NCBI GenBank assembly: GCA_035315685.1 | Contig: DATFXR010000198.1 | Span: 1 to 11,421, forward strand | Direction of reading: 5' to 3' | DNA length: 11,421 nt | DNA from: QHWK01 sp035315685 | GTDB lineage: Bacteria; Acidobacteriota; Vicinamibacteria; Vicinamibacterales; CAVVIG01 | Shown here: in pieces, positions 1 through 5,475 of the stretch | Layout: every line of letters begins with the position of its first letter | How positions within the stretch are numbered: the stretch's first letter is position 1 | Translations under genes and position numbers: made by a program | The notes under the pieces: generated by a model | Databases searched by the model: none | Seen by the model: only the letters and a program-made list of their open reading frames with translations | Told to the model about the DNA's origin: nothing

Positions 1-153
1 CTGTTCGTCCCGTTTTTCACGACGAAGCCGGGCGGATCGGGCATCGGCCTGGTGCTCAGCCGGCAGATCGCCGAAGCGCACGGCGGCTCGCTGACGCTCG
101 AAAACCGCACCGATCGCCGCGGCTGCCGCGCCTTCCTGCGCCTGCCCCTGTAA
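1..153 (+). CDS. Sensor histidine kinase, C-terminal fragment (5' end outside window)
   Basis: This is an open frame entering from the left edge and ending at TAA (151-153); only the last 50 residues are present. They form the end of a GHKL ATPase (HATPase_c) domain. FVPFFTTKPGG is the F-box region, and GSGIGLVLSRQIAEAHGG is the G2 glycine box with the following helix; the chain ends shortly after in LRLPL. The TTKPGGSGIGL signature is typical of NtrB/NtrY-like two-component kinases. The protein would transfer phosphate from ATP to its own histidine and then to a response regulator. No receiver follows, so this is the true C-terminus of a non-hybrid kinase. The sensor part, the phosphorylated histidine and the partner cannot be seen. 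The single-domain regulator at 1226 is a conceivable but unproven partner. Confidence 0.9.
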   Translation: MFVPFFTTKPGGSGIGLVLSRQIAEAHGGSLTLENRTDRRGCRAFLRLPL

Positions 154-227
154 ACCGCTCGGCGCCCGAGCGGACGAGTCGATCAGGTCGCCGCTGGCCC
201 CGGCCTTGCTACCGCTGCGGTTGCGGC

Positions 228-836
228 ATGCGCGGGCTCTCTCGGTGGATCGTCACGCTCTTCGCATCGCCCATCGGCGTTGTCGTCCTGGCGGCGCTCG
301 ACTCGACGCTGTTCTTTTCGCTGCCGCTCGGCATCGACGCAGCGGTGATCATTCTCGCGGCGCGGCTGCGCGAATACTGGTGGATCGTTCCGCTGCTCGC
401 CACCACGGGCTCAGTGATCGGCGCCGCGATCACGTTCTGGATGGGCGTGAAGATCGGCGAGAAGGGCCTCGATCGCTGGGTCCCCGACGAGCGACGCCTC
501 GACCGCATCCGCCGCCGAATCCGCGAGAAAGGCGCGATTGCGCTCGCGGTCCTCGATCTGATTCCGCCGCCGTTTCCGTTCACGCCATTCGTACTCGCCG
601 CCGGCGCGCTCGAAGTCGATCAACGAACCTTCTTCGGAACGCTGGCCCTCTGCCGCATCTTCCGCTTCGGGCTCGAGGCCGCTCTCGCGAGCCGTTACGG
701 TCACGGCGTCCTCGGCTGGCTCGATTCCGACATCTTCCACGACATCGTCGCGTTCCTGTTCCTGCTCGCCGTGGTGCTCACCACGTTGTCGATGGTGAAA
801 CTCGCACGGGGTATCAGAGGACGAGTACACGGCTGA
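228..836 (+). CDS. VTT-domain (DedA/YqaA-like) inner membrane protein
   Basis: A 202-residue hydrophobic protein. Visible membrane segments lie near residues 8-23, 35-46, 52-74, 103-128 and 172-192. A basic loop (about 81-101, rich in Arg/Asp/Glu) separates the two halves. The best family marks are LDSTLFFSLPLGID (24-37) near the N-terminus and the proline-rich reentrant-type segment IPPPFPFTPFVLAAGAL (112-128). Both are characteristic of the VTT/SNARE-associated family, whose characterised bacterial members (DedA) act in lipid-carrier or phospholipid flipping and membrane homeostasis. The substrate here is unknown. The ATG at 228 is the first in frame; no strong ribosome binding site precedes it. 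It lies 74 bp after the kinase fragment and may be co-transcribed. The stop codon (834-836) is embedded in the first heptamer of the inverted repeat that follows. Confidence 0.82.
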   Translation: MRGLSRWIVTLFASPIGVVVLAALDSTLFFSLPLGIDAAVIILAARLREYWWIVPLLATTGSVIGAAITFWMGVKIGEKGLDRWVPDERRLDRIRRRIREKGAIALAVLDLIPPPFPFTPFVLAAGALEVDQRTFFGTLALCRIFRFGLEAALASRYGHGVLGWLDSDIFHDIVAFLFLLAVVLTTLSMVKLARGIRGRVHG

Positions 837-936
837 TGGCTGATGGCTATGGCTAATGGATGAAACAAATCATCAACCATCACCATCGAGCGTCAGCGAT
901 GTGCCATCAGCCATCAGCGATTAGCCATCAGCCATG
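831..936. repeat. Inverted repeat built of TGATGGC heptamers
   Basis: The left arm (831-859) reads as near-perfect head-to-tail copies of the 7-mer GGCTGAT, decaying to GGCTAT and GGCTAAT. The right arm (902-936) carries the complement, with repeated GCCATCA and one GATTAGCCATCA variant. About 42 bp of A-rich sequence lies between them. The arms can pair into a long imperfect hairpin. The repeat begins inside the stop codon of the VTT gene. There is no T-run after the right arm, so a classic intrinsic terminator is not supported, although the RNA hairpin could still protect or terminate the upstream message. Confidence 0.8.
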
Positions 937-961
937 ACGGGCGTCGGAACTCGTGTAGTAT
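934..961 (+). promoter_or_regulatory. Weak candidate promoter ahead of a hairpin
   Basis: ATGACG (934-939) and TAGTAT (956-961) are separated by 16 bp, and each matches four of six positions of the sigma-70 consensus. A start near 968 would place the hairpin at 972-1020 at the very 5' end of the transcript. The evidence is weak because short partial matches are common. Confidence 0.2.
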
Positions 962-971
962 TCGTCACGTG

Positions 972-1020
972 CGCTGACGACTTCTTCTGCCCGATGCGGG
1001 CCCGAAGTCGATCGTCAGCG
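972..1020. other. Two-part stem-loop in the intergenic region
   Basis: A perfect 9-bp inverted pair, CGCTGACGA (972-980) and TCGTCAGCG (1012-1020), continues inward as CTTC (981-984) with GAAG (1004-1007), leaving a 4-nt bulge on the right side. It encloses a second hairpin, GCCCG-ATG-CGGGC (989-1001). The whole region would fold into a strong, bulged double stem. No T-tract follows. It lies in the 389-bp non-coding stretch between the VTT gene and the response regulator. It could be a structured leader, a small RNA or a protein-binding palindrome. The rest of 1021-1225 shows nothing I recognise. Confidence 0.45.
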
Positions 1021-1225
1021 TGCAGGCCGGTTTCCCGCTCCCGGAAAATCGTCAACGGACACTAGCCGCCGACGCGGATCGACCCGATCGAAATCGGCGT
1101 AGGAAATCCGTGCATGTTGGGTCGTCATGCCGGTGAAACATGACACGAAATCAATCCGCCACACTCGTTCGCCGCGTGTCTGGCTTACAGACGAGCCGGT
1201 ACGAGACTTGATTGCGACACGCCCG

Positions 1226-1645
1226 ATGCCCGAGATGGCTGGCAACGTGCTGATCGTCGAGGACGACCCGGATGTCCGCGACATGCTGTCGACGCTGTTG
1301 TCGCTGGAGGGTTTTCACGCGGTCGCGGCTGAAGACGGCCTCGAGGGATTGCACCTTCTGCGAGCAGTGCGCCACCGCTCCCCCGATATTCCGTGCCTGG
1401 TACTGCTCGACCTGAAGATGCCACGGCTGAGCGGCCACGAGTTTCGACGCGCTCAGCTTGGCGATCCGATGGTCGCGAACGTGCCCGTCGCCGTCATGTC
1501 GGGCGCCGTCGATCTGGAGCAGCGGGCCGAGGCGCTCGGCGCCGTGGCGACCGTGCCCAAGCCAATCGACTGCGATGCGTTGATGAACGTCGTGCGGAAG
1601 TACTGCGGAAGTCGAACGGCGCCGCCGTCTACGGGCGCCCGCTGA
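1226..1645 (+). CDS. Single-domain response regulator (CheY-like receiver)
   Basis: A 139-residue receiver domain with no output domain. VLIVEDDPDVRDM carries the acidic metal-binding pair (D13, D14). LLDLKMP holds the phospho-acceptor D62. S92 in VMSGAVD takes the Thr/Ser switch position, and K112 in VPKPID is the conserved lysine. It would be phosphorylated by a histidine kinase and act by protein contact. The frame is open back to an ATG at 1127, but those 33 codons have clearly lower third-position GC than the gene body and lie outside the receiver fold, so I place the start at 1226; the ATG at 1235 is equally possible. No good ribosome binding site is visible. The last 17 bp overlap the convergent small membrane gene. 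Confidence 0.85.
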   Translation: MPEMAGNVLIVEDDPDVRDMLSTLLSLEGFHAVAAEDGLEGLHLLRAVRHRSPDIPCLVLLDLKMPRLSGHEFRRAQLGDPMVANVPVAVMSGAVDLEQRAEALGAVATVPKPIDCDALMNVVRKYCGSRTAPPSTGAR

Positions 1646-1862
1646 CCGCCTGCCTGAGAGCGTTGGCGAGGACCGCGCCCAGCGCTGCCGCCGCGACGAG
1701 CAGCGCGGGCACCGGCCGTTCGTCGATCATGTAAATGAGCACGATGCCGACGACGCCGCCGATCGACAGCGTTCCCAGTGCATCGGTCACTCTGCTCAAT
1801 CGGCCCTTCGGGCAGCGATGATGCTCAGTGAGAGCCCCGAAGCACTTCGGGCATGTTGCCAT
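1629..1862 (-). CDS. Small zinc-ribbon protein with two membrane segments
   Basis: A 77-residue hypothetical protein. The N-terminus has CPKC (C4, C7) followed by HHRC (H14 or H15, C17), a compact metal-binding knuckle. After a short basic link come two hydrophobic segments, about 31-46 (GTLSIGGVVGIVLIYM) and 52-69 (PALLVAAAALGAVLANAL). This gives a zinc ribbon plus hairpin membrane anchor, a layout common in uncharacterised bacterial proteins; no function can be assigned. A TAAAAT (-10-like) lies 8 nt before the ATG, so the mRNA could be nearly leaderless. It is 56 bp downstream of the flavoprotein gene and could also be its last cistron. It converges on the response regulator with a 17-bp overlap. 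Confidence 0.6.
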   Translation of the reverse strand: MATCPKCFGALTEHHRCPKGRLSRVTDALGTLSIGGVVGIVLIYMIDERPVPALLVAAAALGAVLANALRQAVSGRP

Positions 1863-1918
1863 CCGCGTTCATTTTACATCACGGGTTCAGCCGGCCTGGT
1901 CGACCGGCGGCCGACATC

Positions 1919-3082
1919 TCAGGCGTGAGCGCCCTTCATCGCGCCGAAGACCGCAATGTGCGACTCGACTACGCGCTTGCGCTCGGCGTCATCAGGCTCG
2001 AGCGACCACACGCCACGCTGTGAAGTGCCGCCGAGGATGATTCCGTCACTGCGTGCCATCATGTGAATCCCGAGTGTGGCGCCGGGCACCGGCGGCACGC
2101 CGCCGTTGGTGTGGTACTGGACCTCGGGTTGCGGCACCAGCACGGTGAGCTGCCCCTTGAGCGGCACGAGCTCCTGATCGCCGAACAGATCGCGCGCGCC
2201 GAGCCCCGTGCAGTTGAAGACGACCGGCTCGCGCAGCGTCATCAGATCGCGACGCGTATCGAACTTCCGAATCACGATGCGGCCGCCGAACAGCATGACG
2301 TCCCGCATGAGAGCGTCGAGATAGATCGACGGCTCGATGCGGATCTGCGGTGATCGAACGGCGTACTTCGTCGCGAACGGATGCTCGCCTGGCCCATACA
2401 CCTCGCGGCCGGTGCCGAAGCGCGCATCGAGATTCGGCCGCTGCCCGGCGCCGTTGTTCTGACCGGGCAATTCGTTGATCAGCGAGTAGTTGTCGAGCCA
2501 TGAGACGCCGGAGTGCGGGCCGGCCAGCAGCTGCAGCTGACGGAACGCGATGTCGGCGGCCCGAAAATACTGAGCGTCCCAGGCATCGGTGCGCTGCGCC
2601 GGATCGACGAGGCCCGATGACGGCGTGAAGCCGGCGAGCGACATGTTCGACGTGACGTTCGGCGGCACGGCGAGCGCGTAGATCGTGACCTCGTAGCCGC
2701 GCCGCTGCAGCTGCCGCGCGCACGTCAGGCCGACCGAACCGCAGCCGATCACGGCGGCCTGCCGCGCCGGATGGTCGGCGGCAAGCTCCGCCGCCATCAA
2801 CCCGGTGCCCCACGCGAGCGACATGCCGGCGCCGCCGTGTCCGTAGTTGTGGATCAGCAGCTTGTCGTCGAGCCGGTCGGCCTTCAGCACGAACCCGGCG
2901 TCGCGATGCGGCCGCAGACCGACCGTCGTCCGGATGACGCGATCCCATGATGCTTTCACCGGCGGCAGCGACACCGGCGCGCGGTGCGGCGTGAGGTTCG
3001 GTGCGTTCTTCGGGGCGCACGCGCTGAGACCGAAACCGACCGCCGCGAGGCTGCCGGTGGTGAGGAATGCCCGTCTATGCAT
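1919..3082 (-). CDS. Tat-exported lipoprotein FAD oxidase, circularly permuted D-amino-acid-oxidase type
   Basis: A 387-residue protein. HRRAFLTTG at the N-terminus is a twin-arginine signal, and LSAC with C22 is a lipobox, so it is probably folded with FAD in the cytoplasm, exported by Tat and lipid-anchored. Residues 46-100 hold GLRPHR (55-60) and HNYGHGGAGMSL (78-89). In D-amino-acid oxidases these are the C-terminal substrate-carboxylate arginine (R57 here) and the FAD contact loop. Only then comes GCGSVG (113-118), the GxGxxG dinucleotide motif that normally opens the protein. Next are a TSNMSLAGFTP FAD loop, a catalytic-domain middle, VFNCTGLGARDL and a late LGGT strand, with a final helix as the C-terminus. 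The order is thus permuted. Likely reaction: oxidation of D-amino acids or related amines to imino acids; the electron acceptor is unknown. AGGA precedes the ATG by 5 nt. Confidence 0.85.
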   Translation of the reverse strand: MHRRAFLTTGSLAAVGFGLSACAPKNAPNLTPHRAPVSLPPVKASWDRVIRTTVGLRPHRDAGFVLKADRLDDKLLIHNYGHGGAGMSLAWGTGLMAAELAADHPARQAAVIGCGSVGLTCARQLQRRGYEVTIYALAVPPNVTSNMSLAGFTPSSGLVDPAQRTDAWDAQYFRAADIAFRQLQLLAGPHSGVSWLDNYSLINELPGQNNGAGQRPNLDARFGTGREVYGPGEHPFATKYAVRSPQIRIEPSIYLDALMRDVMLFGGRIVIRKFDTRRDLMTLREPVVFNCTGLGARDLFGDQELVPLKGQLTVLVPQPEVQYHTNGGVPPVPGATLGIHMMARSDGIILGGTSQRGVWSLEPDDAERKRVVESHIAVFGAMKGAHA

Positions 3083-3098
3083 CGCGATCCTGTGCAGG

Positions 3099-3115
3099 CC
3101 GGATCCGTCCGGATC
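3099..3115. promoter_or_regulatory. Possible operator over the flavoprotein transcription start
   Basis: CCGGATC occurs at 3099-3105 and again at 3109-3115, one helical turn apart. Within this, GATCCG-TC-CGGATC (3102-3115) is a 14-bp perfect palindrome. It sits on the start point predicted from the TATAAT at 3120-3125, which would suit repression. No regulator is identified, and GATC-containing strings are common in this DNA. Confidence 0.25.
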
Positions 3116-3119
3116 GCGA

Positions 3120-3125
3120 ATTATA
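3120..3125 (-). promoter_or_regulatory. Candidate -10 box for the flavoprotein gene
   Basis: A perfect TATAAT on the minus strand (3125 to 3120) lies 37 bp upstream of the flavoprotein ATG, in the 66-bp gap after the histidine kinase. The -35 region, inside the end of the kinase gene, is poor (CGGCAA at 17 bp). A start near 3113 would give a leader of about 30 nt carrying the AGGA site. Confidence 0.45.
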
Positions 3126-3148
3126 TCCTTGCCGGATGCGGGTTGCCG

Positions 3149-5326
3149 TTATGCGGCGGGCCGCAGCAGCGTCGACACCGTGGCGAGCAGTTCGGTCGCA
3201 TCGACCGGTTTCGCGACGTGGATCTCGAACCCCGACTCGAGCGCACGCTCGACGTCCTCGGCGCGCGCGTGCGCCGTCAGGGCGATCGCCGGCAGATGCT
3301 TGTCGCGTTCCTGCGCACGCAACCACTTCATCAGCGAATACCCGTCTTCGTCGGGCATGCCGATGTCGGCGATCAGCACGTCCGGATGCAGACGATCGAC
3401 CAGCGCACGCGTATCGCGCGCGGACGCCGTCGTCGCGACGCTGGCGCCGGCGCCTTCCAGCATCGCGCGAACCACTTCGCGCGCGTCGGGATCGTCGTCC
3501 ACGACGAGGATGCACGTGCCGCGCAGATCGATATCCTGCGGCAGGGCGGCGCCCGCGGGCCGATCGATCGCCCGGTGCGGCGCGGCCGGAAGCACGACGG
3601 TGAATGTCGATCCGTGCCCCTCGCCTTCGCTCTGCGCACGGACCGTGCCGCCATGCAGTTCGACGAGATGGCGGACGATCGCCAGTCCGAGACCCAGCCC
3701 GCCATGCGCGCGCATCGTCCCCGTGTCACCCTGACGGAAACGTTCGAACACGTGCGGGAGGAGATCCGGCGCGATGCCGATCCCCGTGTCGCCGACCGAG
3801 AGTTCCGTCGTCGTGCCGACGGGCCGGAGCGTCACGTCGACGCGACCGCCTCGTGTCGTGAATCGCACCGAGTTGGCGAGAAGGTTCCAGACAATCTGCT
3901 GCAGGCGATGCGGATCCCCGACCACCGTCGCCACGTCACCTTCGACATGGCGGTTGAGCGATACGCCCTTGAGCTCCGCCGCCGGACGGACCGCCTCCAT
4001 CGCCGCATCGACGACGCCGATCATCGAAACCTCGGTGATCTTCAGTCGCATCTGCCCGTTGACGATCCGTGTGACGTCGAGCAGATCTTCGACGAGCCGC
4101 GCTTCGGTCCGGGCGCTGCGTTCGATCACGCGCAGCGCGTGCTCCTCGCGCGCCGGATCGAGTTTTCGCTGGCGCAGCATCGACACCCAGCCGACGATCG
4201 CCGTAAGCGGCGTCCGCAGTTCGTGTGACAGCGTCCCCAGAAAATCGTCTTTGGTCCGATTCGCCGTCTCGGCTTCCAGGCGCGCTTCCTTTTCACGCTG
4301 GACGAGGTCGCCGACCGCCTTGGCCATTCTCGACAGGGCGCGTCCGAGCTGCCGGACCTCCGACGGCCCGCCGCGAGGAATCGGTGTGTCGAAGCGGCCG
4401 GCCTCGATCTGGCTCGCCGCGGCCGCCAGCGAGGCCAGCCGCGTCGTGATCGTGCGCGCGATGATCCACGAGACGACCATCGCCAGCACGATCAGCACGG
4501 CTGCGCCGACGATGACGAGACGTTCGAGACGATTGATCGGTTCGAGCGCCTCGGCGTAGTCGAGCGACGTGATGACGCAGCCGTCGTTGAACGCTGTCAC
4601 CGGCTGCAGTCCGGCGAGCACTCCGTGGCCCGGCGCATCACCGCTCAGCACCTCCGCGCTTTCGCCGGTCAGACACTGATCGATCGCCCGGGCGAGCAAT
4701 CCGCTCGCCGGCAGGTCGCTCGCCGGCATCGCGGGCGGAATCAGAACCTGTCCCTTCCGGTCGATGAGCGTGTTCGCGCCTTTTGCCTGCAGTCCCGATC
4801 GATCGCTGAAGATGCTCGCAAGGTTCCCGACCGGATAGAGCGCGCGGACGAGCGCACGGCCCTGGGCGACCTGCATCACGTAACTGGGGCCGGTCGGCGC
4901 CTCGACGACCGCGGCGAGCTGAGTCGCGCTCGTGAAGCTCACATCGCGCGGGACAGTACCGATCGAAGCGATCCGCCGGGGGCCGTTTCGCAACTCGACG
5001 GCTGTGGCGCGCTCGGCGCGCTGAAATCCGGTCAGCGCCACGTGAACGCACTCGAGTTCCCAATCGATCGCCCGCGCGGTGACTCGTTCGCCGCACAGCG
5101 AGTCGAGGCTGGTCAGAAAGGTGCTGAGCCGATCGTGCTGACTCTGAATGTCGCGGGTCAGCGCGTACTCGCGTGCGTCAGCGACGACGTGAGCGTTGGC
5201 AACTGCCTGCCGGGTGAGGCTTTCGCGTCCCTGGGTATAGGCGAACGACGCCAACGTCGCCGCGACCGCGACGTTGATGACGATCAGCGCGATCGCGAAC
5301 TGAAATCGAATCGACGGCAATCTCAT
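3149..5326 (-). CDS. Membrane-bound hybrid histidine kinase with C-terminal receiver
   Basis: A 725-residue protein. One membrane helix at about 8-30 and a second at about 268-290 flank a periplasmic sensor (31-267) that looks Cache-like (ALYPVGNLASIFSDRSG, LIDRKGQVLIPP). HAMP follows (about 290-340), then a short coiled coil, a HisKA box with phosphorylated H368 in LSHELRTPL, an N-box (NLLANSVRFT, about 481-490), G1 (DTGIGIA, 513-519) and G2 (GGLGLGLAI, 542-550). The receiver (605-725) has D610/D611/D612, phospho-acceptor D654 in IADIGMPDEDG, T684 and K706. The protein senses an external signal and relays phosphate internally; an outside phosphotransfer protein or regulator is presumably needed for output. 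The frame opens to a TTG at 5425, but the ATG at 5326 directly precedes the first membrane helix. It lies 66 bp upstream of the flavoprotein gene on the same strand. Confidence 0.92.
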   Translation of the reverse strand: MRLPSIRFQFAIALIVINVAVAATLASFAYTQGRESLTRQAVANAHVVADAREYALTRDIQSQHDRLSTFLTSLDSLCGERVTARAIDWELECVHVALTGFQRAERATAVELRNGPRRIASIGTVPRDVSFTSATQLAAVVEAPTGPSYVMQVAQGRALVRALYPVGNLASIFSDRSGLQAKGANTLIDRKGQVLIPPAMPASDLPASGLLARAIDQCLTGESAEVLSGDAPGHGVLAGLQPVTAFNDGCVITSLDYAEALEPINRLERLVIVGAAVLIVLAMVVSWIIARTITTRLASLAAAASQIEAGRFDTPIPRGGPSEVRQLGRALSRMAKAVGDLVQREKEARLEAETANRTKDDFLGTLSHELRTPLTAIVGWVSMLRQRKLDPAREEHALRVIERSARTEARLVEDLLDVTRIVNGQMRLKITEVSMIGVVDAAMEAVRPAAELKGVSLNRHVEGDVATVVGDPHRLQQIVWNLLANSVRFTTRGGRVDVTLRPVGTTTELSVGDTGIGIAPDLLPHVFERFRQGDTGTMRAHGGLGLGLAIVRHLVELHGGTVRAQSEGEGHGSTFTVVLPAAPHRAIDRPAGAALPQDIDLRGTCILVVDDDPDAREVVRAMLEGAGASVATTASARDTRALVDRLHPDVLIADIGMPDEDGYSLMKWLRAQERDKHLPAIALTAHARAEDVERALESGFEIHVAKPVDATELLATVSTLLRPAA

Positions 5327-5387
5327 CGGTAACGACGTGAGCCTCGAGCAGCGGCGAACTGCAAACTGTAGCGCTTGGGGGAGCTGA

Positions 5388-5396
5388 AGTATAGCA
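5388..5396 (-). promoter_or_regulatory. Extended -10 promoter for the hybrid histidine kinase
   Basis: The minus strand reads TGC-TATACT (5396 to 5388), a full TGn extension and five of six -10 matches. No -35 is evident, which is usual for extended -10 promoters. A start near 5381 gives a leader of about 55 nt. The 149-bp gap between the peptidase stop and this kinase thus appears to hold its own promoter, arguing that the kinase is not simply read through from the peptidase. Confidence 0.4.
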
Positions 5397-5475
5397 CTCG
5401 GCCGCGCCTGCCGAAGGGTTTGCAACGGCCCGCCCGAGTTCTCGGCGCCGACGCATCACGGGAAGTGCGGCCGAG

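Noticed and set aside
1127..1225. An N-terminal extension of the response regulator
   Set aside because: Third-position GC is much lower than in the gene body and the 33 residues match no receiver feature, so the start was moved to 1226.
2984..4228. A 414-codon plus-strand frame opposite the hybrid kinase and flavoprotein
   Set aside because: It crosses two well-supported minus-strand genes and the promoter gap between them, and its composition is that of an antisense shadow.
5327..5425. An N-terminal extension of the hybrid kinase from a TTG
   Set aside because: The extension would push the first membrane helix inward, has no binding site, and contains the predicted promoter at 5388-5396.
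5434..5445. CCGAG-TT-CTCGG hairpin after the prolyl oligopeptidase as a terminator
   Set aside because: The stem is only 5 bp with a 2-nt loop and no T-run on the coding strand follows, so a terminator is not supported.
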